Source: Sphaerolaimus hirsutus (taxonomy: Eukaryota > Nematoda > Chromadorea > Monhysterida > Sphaerolaimidae). Taken from it: DNA of 64,000 bases. The notes below the pieces were generated by a model. It was not told where the DNA came from and searched no databases. It was given only the letters and a program-made list of their open reading frames with translations. This document shows, one piece after another, positions 44,967 to 58,000 of the stretch. The position numbers and the translations under genes are program-made. The stretch's first letter is position 1. Each line of letters opens with the position of its first letter. The stretch covers positions 1-64,000 of the forward strand of contig CAXIWS010000609.1 of assembly GCA_964036195.1 (NCBI GenBank). The letters run 5' to 3'.

Positions 44967-45068
44967 CTTCACGCACGCCCATGACTTCGCGCACGACCAC
45001 GTTCACCACCGAGGCGACTGTGGAAACGCCACTCATCACTTTGGCGCCCACCACCACCAGCATGTGAC

Positions 45069-45095
45069 GTTGCTGCAACAACGGGGTGCAGCAAC
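45069..45095 (+). promoter_or_regulatory. Hairpin before the 3' LTR, copy D
   Basis: It has the same 9-bp arms and 9-base loop as B 24101-24127, again ending 14 bp before the LTR. The 140 bp after the envelope stop at 44966 hold the Thr-rich alternative reading and this hairpin. Confidence 0.7.
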
Positions 45096-45109
45096 TCTTC
45101 CGCCCGGAG

Positions 45110-46423
45110 TGTGCTGACCGTGGCAAAATGGATGGATAAAGAAATACAGAGATTTGATAATTAGGCTCATATTTGCACATTTACTTATTTGCACTATTTT
45201 ACTTTTCATACACTATAATTATTTACCACGCAAAATATATTTCCTGCACTATATTATTTATCCATGGAGAATATTTTATTAGGAAAGTGTTTTATGAATA
45301 ATCGATATGTTTATGTGAAATATTTAGGTTAAAAGGTCAAATAAGTTATTATTAGGTGTATTAATATGAAATTAGGCTCATTCAACTCGCCATAATTTTC
45401 TGATCATTATTATATATACATTTACATGGTTTACTTGTAAGTTGATAAAGTCAAATCTCGTAAATATTTATGTTCTGCGTAATTATCTAGGCCAGCGTCC
45501 TAACAGAGAAATAGTGCCCTGTGTGCAACTAGCATTTACTGTACGTATTTACGAAGCCCTTCGCGTAGGCATAATTATTATAACCCTGCTCACAAGTTAT
45601 ATTATATTTACTTTGTCATTATGGTAAATACCCTGCTCAAATTATACCAAAGAATATATTACAAACCCTGCTCAATTATTATACCCATTTACTTGAATAA
45701 GTCCCAATTTATCCATTATGAAATATACGTTTCCAGGAAGTGATTATTATTATTATATCGAATATACCCTGCTCTATTTACGTCATTAGGAACATTTGCA
45801 CTACTATTTACAGTTTTCAAACCCTATTATATTAGTTCCAATGTGCGTCAATGTTTTCTGACAAATTGAAGCAAATTAGTAAATCGGCCGAGTTTGCCGA
45901 CTTTGCGCCTCTCAAGATTAATAGTTTTTCTATTAGCCCAATTTGTACTTGGTATTTCTTTACCATAAGTATTTGAATGTATGCACACATAGAATAAGCC
46001 AACTGTTTTGGTCAAATGTGTCTTATTGTTATATTTGTGGTTTATTTATGCATTTGTATTAGGAAATTACTGTAGCTGTTTTTCTATACATGATTTCCGT
46101 GTCTTAGCTACTTTGGAAGTTTTTACTACAGTCTTCTGACCCCAAGCTACTGAACAAAAATAAGCTAGCGATAGAAACTTCGATTAGGAAGCTCGCTAGA
46201 CTTTGCACTTTTGTAACACGCTGTATCTGATCGAAATAAAGTACCTGAAACAATTCGAACCCCCTTTTCAACACACAACTACAAAATAAACTCAACTTGG
46301 CTGTCGACAAGTGGACGTTTGGCTACAACGGGAAATCAACCACTCTAAAGGTCGTTTCTCACTACGGTCTTGAAGCAGCCGGATTCGGTGGTAGAAGACG
46401 CTGACTTCGGTGTCTTCATCACA
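45110..46423 (+). repeat. 3' LTR of copy D
   Basis: This 1314-bp LTR without insert is the reference for the 5' LTR interruption. ACCCTGCTC repeats and AATAAA are kept. ATTTC follows at 46424-46428. Confidence 0.95.
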
Positions 46424-46527
46424 ATTTCCGGGTTATATTTTACATATTCCCTTTGCAATCTGCTTTCCACCCTGTGCTTTGCTGGGCCCAGGGTCTTCCT
46501 GATATGACCCGTTGGTGAAGGCACCAT
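46424..46527 (-). pseudogene. gag start of copy C
   Basis: ATG at 46527 opens about 34 codons of the conserved Gag N-terminus (residues like PTGHIRKTLGPAKHR), with one extra codon near the start relative to A, B and D. It is cut by copy D. Confidence 0.85.
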
Positions 46528-47774
46528 TTTTGCTGATGAAAGTTCTTTCACTGTTTTTCTTTATAGTGCGTTGCCTGTGACGCTTGTGACACTTCCTTGC
46601 GCCTTCTTGTGCACTTCTCTGTGCACCACAAATTTGTTGTGCCACGCACAATACCAATGCAGTCCTACAGGCCCCTGACATGTTCTCACGCGTTGACCTT
46701 TACTGCACTGGCACCAGGTGTGTTCCTAAAGCCCCTGACGTGATTGTTTACACGTGTTGACTTCAACACACCCGTCAAATCCACTTGGACAATTCTCTGC
46801 CCAGCAGTGTGCGCCCAAAGAGGGTCTGTACACACTAGTGTGCGCCCAAAGGTCCGTACACACTCTTTCTGAGCGCTCTGGCGCTCTTTCTGGCACGCCT
46901 GTGTGCCCCGTGACCACACCGGCCACTTGCTTCCTGAGCGGCTCCTGTGCCGCTGTGCACACTGCACTGCGCTTGCCGTGTCACCTGTGACACGTTTCTG
47001 TGCACTCTGGTGCACTTTCTAATTCTGGGCAGTGTTTCTGTACACTGCTCTGCAATTGCGCCTGGTCAATGCAGAATTTTGGCACTTTTGTGCTGTCTGA
47101 TCTGATGGTACCGAGCAGGCACAGCGTGTATATTTGATGGGAGCTCCGCAAAGCTCCTACACGCTACCAAGTATCCTAATACTTGGTTTTCAAATCCACT
47201 CTCTGTCAGCTACAGCCCTCTGTCAGCTACAGCCCTTTGTACACTGATACCCCTACTTTTGCACTTCCGAGGTATGAGTCCACCCTAACCCAGTGGAGCA
47301 AGGGACCTCTGCGAATGCCCAAAAAACAGCCCTGAGTAGCGTGGCTCTGTGGCGATCCTGTCTCCGTCAGGTCACCCTCCCTTGGCATAGGAAGGACGTG
47401 CGAGCGGTCACTGGTGTCCGGATGTCCAGGAGCGTCCAGCGAAAGTTTGACCACCATCCGACAATGACTCCTTGTCAAATGCCGGTGCCGCCCAGCGTCT
47501 AGCACCTTGCCAGAACACTGGTGAAAGCTGCCTGAAATCCTGACAGGCTTGTCAGAACTCCAGTGTCCTTCGCGCGTGAGTGTGGAACCGCTCCCAGGAT
47601 GTAGACAGGAGTGCCGTGACTTTGGCACAATGCTGTCTGCAAATCAACAGCCAATGCTCAGCCAAGGCCAATTGATGTTCAGCAGGACTTTTGAAGTTCT
47701 GCCAACTGCCGCACAATGTTCGTTCCGGCTTGGTGATAGCACAATGTCATGCAATCACCCTGCTCGATGCGCCA
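46528..47774 (-). other. 5' leader and primer-binding site of copy C
   Basis: The primer site lies at 47757-47774 (TGGCGCATCGAGCAGGGT, one change from A). The hairpin is at 47166-47187 and the GTCAACGCGTG-type repeats at about 46670-46697 and 46730-46761. About 30 bp around 46825-46855 is a local duplication of GTGCGCCCAAAG...TCTGTACACAC. Confidence 0.75.
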
Positions 47775-49083
47775 TGTGATGAAGCCACCGAAGTCAGCGT
47801 CTTCTACCACCAAATTCGGCAACTCCAAGACCGTAGTGAGAAACGGCCTTTAGAGTGGTTGATATCCTGTTGTAGCCAAACGTCCTCTTGTCGACAGCCA
47901 AGTTGAGTTTATTTCATAGTTGCGTGTTGAAAGGGGATTTCGAGATTGTTTCTGGTACTTTATTTTGATCAGACACAGCTTGATACAAAAGCGCAAAGCC
48001 TAGCAAGCTTCCTAGTCGAAGTTTCTACCGCTAGCTTATTTTGAAGACTTGGGGTGGGTCCGCAGACTGAAGTAAAATTTTTTTAAGTAGCTAAGACACG
48101 GAAATTATGTATAAAGCATAGCTACAATAATTTCCTAAATTCAAATACACAAATAAAACATAAATGCAATAATAAGACACATTTAGCCGAAACAGTTGGC
48201 TTTGTCTACGCGTGCATACATTCAAATCATTATGGTAAAGAAATACCAGGTACAAATTGGGCTAATGGAAAAACTATTAATCTTGAGAGGCGCAAAGTCA
48301 GCAAACTCGGCCGATTTACTCATTTGCTTCAATTTGTCAGAAAACATTGATGCACATTGGAACTAATATAATAGGGTTTGGAAATTGTAAATAGTAGTGC
48401 AAATGTTCCTAATTCATGTAAATAGAACAGAGTATATTCAACACAATAATAGTAATCACTTCCTGGAAACGTATACTTTATAGTTGACAAATTGGGACTT
48501 ATTCGAGGTAAATGGGTATATCAATTGAACAGGGTTAATATAACATATTTAATTTGAGCAGGGTTTATAATATAAATGTCAAAGTAAATATAATATAAGG
48601 TAGTAAGCTGGGTTATAATTATGCCTACACAAAGGGCTTGTTTATCTACGTACCGTAAATGCTAGTTGCACACAGGGCACTATTTCTCTATTAGGATGCT
48701 GGCTTAAGTAAGTACGTAGCACATAAATATTTACAAGATTTGACTTTCCACATTACAAGTAAACCATGTAAATGTATATATAATAATGATCAGAAAATTA
48801 CGGCGAGTTGAATGAGCCTAATTTCATGTTCATAAACCTAACAATAACTTATTTGACCTTTTAACCTAAATATTCCACATAAACATATCAAATACTCCTG
48901 ATACACTTTCCTAATTGAATATTCTCCATGGATAAATAATATAGTGCAGGAAATATAATTTGCGTGGTAAATTAATATAGTGCATGAAATGTAAAATAGT
49001 GCAAATAAGTAAATGGACAAATATGAGCCTAATTATCAAATCTCTGTATTTCTTTATCCATCCATTTTGCCACGGTCAGCACA
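47775..49083 (-). repeat. 5' LTR of copy C
   Basis: This 1309-bp LTR, read on the minus strand, has TGTG/CACA ends. Its outer end at 49083 is followed at once by ATGGAAATCTGAC minisatellite. There is no partner LTR. Confidence 0.94.
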
Positions 49084-52000
49084 ATGGAAATCTGACTGTG
49101 GACATCTGACTGTGGAAATCTGACTGTGTAAATCTGACTATGGAAATCTGACTACGGAAATTTGACTGTGGAAATTGAGCGTAACAATCTGACTGTGGAA
49201 ATCTGACTGTGGAAATTGACTGTGGAAATCTGACTATGGAAATCTGACTATGGAAATTTGACTGTGGAAATTGAGCGTGGAAATCTGACTGTGGAAATCT
49301 GACTGTGGAAATCTGACTATGGAACTTTGACTGTGGAAATTGAGCGTGGAAATCTGACTGTGGAAATCTGACTGTGGAAATTGACTGTGGAAATCTGACT
49401 ATGGAAATCTGACTGTGGAAATCTGACTATGGAAATTTGACTGTGGAGATTGACTATGGAAATCTGACTGTGGAAATTGACTGTGGAAATCTGACTATGA
49501 AAATCTGACTATGGAAATTTGACTGTGGAAATTGAGCGTGGAAATCTGACTGTGGAAATCTGACTGTGGAAATCTGACTGTGGAAATTGACTGTGGAAAT
49601 CTGACTATGGAAATCTGACTGTGGAAATTGACTGTGGAAATCTGACTGTGGAAATCTGACTATGGAAATTTGACTGTGGAAATTGACTATGGAAATCTGA
49701 CTATGGAAATCTGACTATGGAAATTTGACTGTGGAAATTGAGCGTGGAAATCTGACTGTGGAAATCTGACTGTGGAAATCTGACTGTGGAAATTGACTGT
49801 GGAAATCTGACTATGGAAATCTGACTGTGGAAATTGATAGTGGAAATCTGACTGTGGAAATCTGACTATGGAAATTTGATTGTGGAAATCTGACTGTGGA
49901 AATCTGACTATGGAACTTTGACTGTGGAAATTGAGCGTGGAAATCTGACTGTGGAAATCTGACTGTGGAAATTGACTGTGGAAATCTGACTATGGAAATC
50001 TGACTGTGGAAATCTGACTATGGAAATTTGACTGTGGAGATTGACTATGGACATCTGACTATGGAAATCTGACTGTGGAAATTGACTGTGGAAATCTGAC
50101 TATGGAAATCTGACTGTGGAAATTGAGCGTGGAAATCTGACTGTGGAAATCTGACTGTGGAAATCTGACTGTGGAAATTGACTGTGGAAATCTGACTATG
50201 GAAATCTGACTGTGGAAATTGACTGTGGAAATCTGACTATGGAAATCTGACTGTGGAAATTGACTGTGGAAATCTGACTGTGTAAATCTGACGATGGAAA
50301 TCTGACTGTGGAAACTTGACTATGGAAATTTGACTGTGGAAATTGACTGTGGAAATCTGACTGTGGAAATCTGACTACGAAAATCTGACTGTGGACATCT
50401 GACTGTGGAAATCTGACTGTGGAAATCTGACTGTGGAAATTGACTGTGGAAATCTGACTGTGGAAATCTGACTATGGAAATTTGACTGTGGACATCTGAC
50501 TGTGGAAATCTGACTGTGGAAATCTGACTATGGAAATCTGACTATGGAAATCTGACTGTGGACATCTGACTGTGGAAATCTGACTGTGGAAATCTGACTA
50601 TGGAAATCTGACTATGGAAATTTGACTGTGGAAATCTGACTGTGGAAATCTGACTATGGAAATCTGACTGTGGAAATTGACTGTGGAAATCTGACTGTGG
50701 AAATTGACTGTGGAAATCTGACTGTGGAAATCTGACTGTGGAAATCTGACTATGGAAATCTGACTATGGAAATTTGACTGTGGAAATTGAGCGTGGAAAT
50801 CTGACTGTGGAAATCTGACTGTGGAAATCTGACTATGGAAATTTGACTGTGGAGATTGACTATGGAAATCTGACTATGGAAATCTGACTGTGGAAATTGA
50901 CTGTGGAAATCTGACTATGGAAATCTGACTGTGGAAATTGAGCGTGGAAATCTGACTGTGGAAATCTGACTGTGGAAATCTGACTGTGGAAATTGACTGT
51001 GGAAATCTGACTATGGAAATCTGACTGTGGAAATTGACTGTGGAAATCTGACTGTGGAAATCTGACTATGGAAATTTGACTGTGGAAATTGACTATGGAA
51101 ATCTGACTATGGAAATCTGACTATGGAAATTTGACTGTGGAAATTGAGCGTGGAAATCTGACTGTGGAAATCTGACTGTGGAAATCTGACTGTGGAAATT
51201 GACTGTGGAAATCTGACTATGGAAATCTGACTATGGAAATTTGACTGTGGAAATTGAGCGTGGAAATCTGACTGTGGAAATCTGACTGTGGAAATCTGAC
51301 TGTGGAAATTGACTGTGGAAATCTGACTATGGAAATCTGACTGTGGAAATCTGACTATGGAAATCTGACTGTGGAAATTGACTGTGGAAATCTGACTGTG
51401 TAAATCTGACGATGGAAATCTGACTGTGGAAACTTGACTATGGAAATTTGACTGTGGAAATTGACTGTGGAAATCTGACTGTGGAAATCTGACTACGAAA
51501 ATCTGACTGTGGACATCTGACTGTGGAAATCTGACTGTGGAAATCTGACTGTGGAAATTGACTGTGGAAATCTGACTGTGGAAATCTGACTATGGAAATT
51601 TGACTGTGGACATCTGACTGTGGAAATCTGACTGTGGAAATCTGACTATGGAAATCTGACTATGGAAATCTGACTGTGGACATCTGACTGTGGAAATCTG
51701 ACTGTGGAAATCTGACTATGGAAATCTGACTATGGAAATTTGACTGTGGAAATCTGACTGTGGAAATCTGACTATGGAAATCTGACTGTGGAAATTGACT
51801 GTGGAAATCTGACTGTGGAAATTGACTGTGGAAATCTGACTGTGGAAATCTGACTGTGGAAATCTGACTATGGAAATCTGACTATGGAAATTTGACTGTG
51901 GAAATTGAGCGTGGAAATCTGACTGTGGAAATCTGACTGTGGAAATCTGACTGTGGAAATTGACTGTGGAAATCTGACTATGGAAATCTGACTGTGGAAA

Positions 52001-55000
52001 TTGACTGTGGAAATCTGACTGTGGAAATCTGACTATGGAAATTTGACTGTGGAAATTGACTATGGAAATCTGACTATGGAAATTTGACTGTGGAAATTGA
52101 GCGTGGAAATCTGACTGTGGAAATCTGACTGTGGAAACTTGACTATGGAAATTTGACTGTGGAAATTGACTGTGGAAATCTGACTGTGGAAATCTGACTA
52201 CGGAAATCTGACTGTGGAAATTGACTGTGGAAATCTGACTGTGGAAATCTGACTGTGGAAATTGACTGTGGAAATCTGACTGTGGAAATCTGACTATGGA
52301 AATCTGACTGTGGACATCTGACTGTGGAAATCTGACTGTGGAAATCTGACTATGGAAATCTGACTATGGAAATCTGACTGTGGACATCTGACTGTGGAAA
52401 TCTGACTGTGGAAATCTGACTATGGAAATCTGACTATGGAAATTTGACTGTGGAAATCTGACTGTGGAAATCTGACTATGGAAATCTGACTGTGGAAATT
52501 GACTGTGGAAATCTGACTGTGGAAATCTGACTGTGGAAATTGACTGTGGAAATCTGACTGTGGAAATCTGACTGTGGAAATCTGACTATGGAAATCTGAC
52601 TATGGAAATTTGACTGTGGAAATTGAGCGTGGAAATCTGACTGTGGAAATCTGACTGTGGAAATCTGACTGTGGAAATTGACTGTGGAAATCTGACTATG
52701 GAAATCTGACTGTGGAAATTGACTGTGGAAATCTGACTGTGGAAATCTGACTATGGAAATCTGACTGTGGAAATCTGACTATGGAAATTTGACTGTGGAG
52801 ATTGACTGTGGAAATCTGACTATGGAAATCTGACTGTGGAAATTGACTGTGGAAATCTGACTATGGAAATCTGACTATGGAAATTTGACTGTGGAAATTG
52901 AGCGTGGAAATCTGACTGTGGAAATCTGACTGTGGAAATCTGACTGTGGAAGTTGACTGTGGAAATCTGACTATGGAAATCTGACTGTGGAAATTGACTG
53001 TGGAAATCTGACTGTGGAAATCTGACTATGGAAATTTGACTGTGGAAATTGACTATGGAAATCTGACTATGGAAATCTGACTATGGAAATTTGACTGTGG
53101 AAATTGAGCGTGGAAATCTGACTCTGGGAATTTGACTGTGGAAATCTGACTGTGGAAATTGACTGTGGAAATCTGACTATGGAAATCTGACTATGGAAAT
53201 TTGACTGTGGAAATTGAGCGTGGAAATCTGACTGTGGAAATCTGACTGTGGAAATCTGACTGTGGAAATCTGACTGTGGAAATTGACTGTGGAAATCTGA
53301 CTATGGAAATCTGACTGTGGAAATCTGACTATGGAAATCTGACTGTGGAAATTGACTGTGGAAATCTGACTGTGTAAATCTGACGATGGAAATCTGACTG
53401 TGGAAACTTGACTATGGAAATTTGACTGTGGAAATTGACTGTGGAAATCTGACTGTGGAAATCTGACTACGGAAATCTGACTGTGGAAATTGACTGTGGA
53501 AATCTGACTGTGGAAATCTGACTGTGGAAATTGACTGTGGAAATCTGACTGTGGAAATCTGACTATGGAAATCTGACTGTGGACATCTGACTGTGGAAAT
53601 CTGACTGTGGAAATCTGACTATGGAAATCTGACTATGGAAATCTGACTGTGGACATCTGACTGTGGAAATCTGACTGTGGAAATCTGACTATGGAACTCT
53701 GACTATGGAAATTTGACTGTGGAAATCTGACTGTGGAAATCTGACTATGGAAATCTGACTGTGGAAATTGACTGTGGAAATCTGACTGTGGAAATCTGAC
53801 TGTGGAAATTGACTGTGGAAATCTGACTGTGGAAATCTGACTGTGGAAATCTGACTATGGAAATCTGACTATGGAAATTTGACTGTGGAAATTGAGCGTG
53901 GAAATCTGACTGTGGAAATCTGACTGTGGAAATCTGACTGTGGAAATTGACTGTGGACATCTGACTATGGAAATCTGACTGTGGAAATTGACTGTGGAAA
54001 TCTGACTGTGGAAATCTGACTATGGAAATTTGACTGTGGAAATTGACTATGGAAATCTGACTATGGAAATCTGACTATGGAAATTTGACTGTGGAAATTG
54101 AGCGTGGAAATCTGACTGTGGAAATCTGACTGTGGAAATCTGACTGTGGAAATTGACTGTGGAAATCTGACTATGGAAATCTGACTATGGAAATTTGACT
54201 GTGGAAATTGAGCGTGGAAATCTGACTGTGGAAATCTGACTGTGGAAATCTGACTGTGGAAATTGACTGTGGAAATCTGACTATGGAAATCTGACTGTGG
54301 AAATTGACTGTGGAAATCTGACTGTGTAAATCTGACGATGGAAATCTGACTGTGGAAACTTGACTATGGAAATTTGACTGTGGAAATTGACTGTGGAAAT
54401 CTGACTGAGGAAATCTGACTACGGAAATCTGACTGTGGAAATTGACTGTGGAAATCTGACTGTGGAAATCTGACTGTGGAAATTGACTGTGGAAATCTGA
54501 CTGTGAAAATCTGACTGTGGAAATCTGACTATGGAAATCTGACTATGGAAATCTGACTGTGGACATCTGACTGTGGAAATCTGACTGTGGAAATCTGACT
54601 ATGGAAATCTGACTATGGAAATTTGACTGTGGAAATCTGACTGTGGAAATCTGACTATGGAAATCTGACTGTGGAAATTGACTGTGGAAATCTGACTGTG
54701 GAAATCTGACTGTGGAAATTGACTGTGGAAATCTGACTGTGGGAATCTGACTGTGGAAATCTGACTATGGGAATCTGACTGTGGAAATTGACTGTGGAAA
54801 TCTGACTGTGGGAATCTGACTGTGGAAATCTGACTATGGAAATCTGACTATGGAAATTTGACTGTGGAAATTGAGCGTGGAAATCTGACTGTGGAAATCT
54901 GACTGTGGAAATCTGACTGTGGAAATTGACTGTGGAAATCTGACTACGGAAATCTGACTGTGGAAATTGACTGTGGAAATCTGACTGTGGAAAACTGACT

Positions 55001-58000
55001 ATGGAAATTTGACTGTGGAAATTGACTATGGAAATCTGACTATAAAAATCTGACTATGGAAATTTGACTGTGGAAATTGAGCATGGAAATCTGACTGTGG
55101 AAATCTGACTGTGGAAATCTGACTGTAGAAATTGACTGTGGAAATCTGACTATGGAAATTTGACTGTGGAAATTGAGCGTGGAAATCTGACTGTGGAAAT
55201 CTGACTGTGGAAATCTGACTGTGGAAATTGACTGTGGAAATCTGACTATGGAAATCTGACTGTGGAAATTGACTGTGGAAATTGACTGTGGAAATCTGAC
55301 TGTGGAAATCTGACTATTGGAAATCTGACTGTGGACATCTGACTGTGGAAATCTGACTGTGGAAATCTGACTATGGAAATCTGACTATGGAAATCTGACT
55401 GTGGACATCTGACTGTGGAAATCTGACTGTGGAAATCTGACTATGGAAATTTGACTGTGGAAATCTGACTGTGGAAATCTGACTATGGAAATCTGACTGT
55501 GGAAATTGACTGTGGAAATCTGACTGTGGAAATCTGACTGTGGAAATTGACTGTGCAAATCTGACTGTGGAAATCTGACTGTGGAAATCTGACTGTGGAA
55601 ATTGACTGTGGAAATCTGACTGTGGAAATCTGACTATGGAAATCTGACTGTGGACATCTGACTGTGGAAATCTGACTGTGGAAATCTGACTGTGGAAATC
55701 TGACTATGGAAATCTGACTGTGGACATCTGACTGTGGACATCTGACTGTGGAAATCTGACTGTGGAAATCTGACTATGGAAATCTGACTATGGAAATTTG
55801 ACTGTGGAAATTGAGCGTAAAAATCTGACTGTGGAAATCTGACTGTAGAAATTGACTGTGGAAATCTGACTATGGAAATCTGACTATGGAAATCTGACTA
55901 TGGAAATTTGACTGTGGAAATTGAGCGTGGAAATCTGACTGTGGAAATCTGACTATGGAAATTTGACTGTGGAAATTGAGCGTGGAAATCTGACTGTGGA
56001 AATCTGACTGTGGAAATCTGACTGTGGAAATCTGACTATGGAAATCTGACTATGGAAATTTGACTGTGGAAATTGAGCGTGGAAATCTGACTGTGGAAAT
56101 CTGACTGTGGAAATTGACTGTGGAAATCTGACTATGGAAATCTGACTGTGGAAATCTGACTATGGAAATCTGACTGTGGAAATCTGACTGTGGAAATCTG
56201 ACTATGGAAATTTGACTGTGGAAATTGAGCGTGGAAATCTGACTGTGAAAATCTGACTGTGGAAATTGACTGTGGAAATCTGACTATGGAAATCTGACTG
56301 TGGAAATCTGACTATGGAAATCTGACTATGGAAATCTGACTGTGGAAATCTGACTATGGAAATCTGACTGTGGAAATCTGACTATGGAAATCTGACTGTG
56401 GACATCTGACTGTGGACATCTGACTGTGGAAATCTGACTGTGGAAATCTGACTATGGAAATCTGACTATGGAAATTTGACTGTGGAAATTGAGCGTAAAA
56501 ATCTGACTGTGGAAATCTGACTGTAGAAATTGACTGTGGAAATCTGACTATGGAAATCTGACTATGGAAATTTGACTGTGGAAATTGAGCGTGGAAATCT
56601 GACTGTGGAAATCTGACTATGGAAATTTGACTGTGGAAATTGAGCGTGGAAATCTGACTGTGGAAATCTGACTGTGGAAATCTGACTGTGGAAATCTGAC
56701 TATGGAAATCTGACTATGGAAATTTGACTGTGGAAATTGAGCGTGGAAATCTGACTGTGGAAATCTGACTGTGGAAATTGACTGTGGAAATTGACTGTGG
56801 AAATCTGACTATGGAAATCTGACTGTGGAAATCTGACTGTGGAAATCTGACTATGGAAATTTGACTGTGGAAATTGACTATGGAAATCTGACTATGTCAA
56901 TCTGACTATGGAAATTTGACTGTGAAAATTGAGTGTGGAAATCTGACTGTGGAAATCTGACTGTGGAAATCTGACTGTGGAAATTGACTGTGGAAATCTG
57001 ACTATGGTAATCTGACTGTGGAAATTGACTGTGGAAATCTGACTGTGTAAATCTGACTATGGAAATCTGACTGTGGAAACTTGACTATGGAAATTTGACT
57101 GTGGAAATTGATTGTGGAAATCTGACTGTGGAAATCTGACTATGGAAATCTGACTGTGGAAATTGACTGTGGAAATCTGACTGTGGAAATCTGACTGTGG
57201 AAACTGACTGTGGAAATCTGACTGTGGAAATCTGACTATGGAAATCTGACAGTGGACATCTGACTGTGGAAATCTGACTGTGGAAATCTGACTATGGAAA
57301 TCTGACTATGGAAATTTGACTGTGGAAATTGAGCGTGGAAATCTGACTGTGGAAATCTGACTATGGAAATTTGACTGTAGAAATTGGACGTGGAAATCTG
57401 ACTGTGGAAATCTGACTGTGGAAATCTGACTGTGGAAATCTGACTATGGAAATCTGACTATGGAAATTTGACTGTGGAAATTGAGCGTGGAAATCTGACT
57501 GTGGAAATCTGACTGTGGAAATCTGACTATGGAAATCTGACTATGGAAATTTGACTGTGGAAATCGAGCGTGGAAATCTGACTGTGGAAATTGACTGTGG
57601 AAATCTGACTGTGTAAATCTGACTATGGAAATCTGACTGTGGAAACTTGACTATGGAAATTTGACTGTGGAATTTGACTGTGGAAATCTGACTGTGGAAA
57701 TCTGACTATGGAAATCTGACTGTGGAAATTGACTGTGGAAATCTGACTGTGGAAACTGACTGTGGAAATCTGACTGTGGAAATCTGACTATGGAAATCTG
57801 ACTGTGGACATCTGACTGTGGAAATCTGACTGTGGACATCTGACTATGGAAATCTGACTATGGAAATTTGACTGTGGAAATTGAGCGTGGAAATCTGACT
57901 GTGGAAATCTGACTATGGAAATTTGACTGTGGAAATTGGACGTGGAAATCTGACTGTGGAAATCTGACTGTGGAAATCTGACTGTGGAAATCTGACTATG

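Larger units (their letters stand above)
33158..46423 (+). mobile_element. BEL/Pao LTR retrotransposon, copy D, full length, inserted in copy C
   Basis: LTRs at 33158-35154 and 45110-46423 bound it, and ATTTC is duplicated at 33153-33157 and 46424-46428. The 5' LTR is longer only because of a 680-bp DNA transposon. Without that, the LTRs differ at about 14 of 1314 positions (about 1%, by eye). The coding frame has just two stop codons and no frameshift up to its end in the envelope tail. D is younger than C. Confidence 0.97.
46424..49083 (-). mobile_element. BEL/Pao copy C, right segment (5' LTR, leader, gag start)
   Basis: This is the proximal part of copy C. Its left edge is D's target copy ATTTC, and the Gag frame continues in phase from here to 33157. 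Its right edge is an LTR end abutting the 14-bp minisatellite. Confidence 0.94.
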
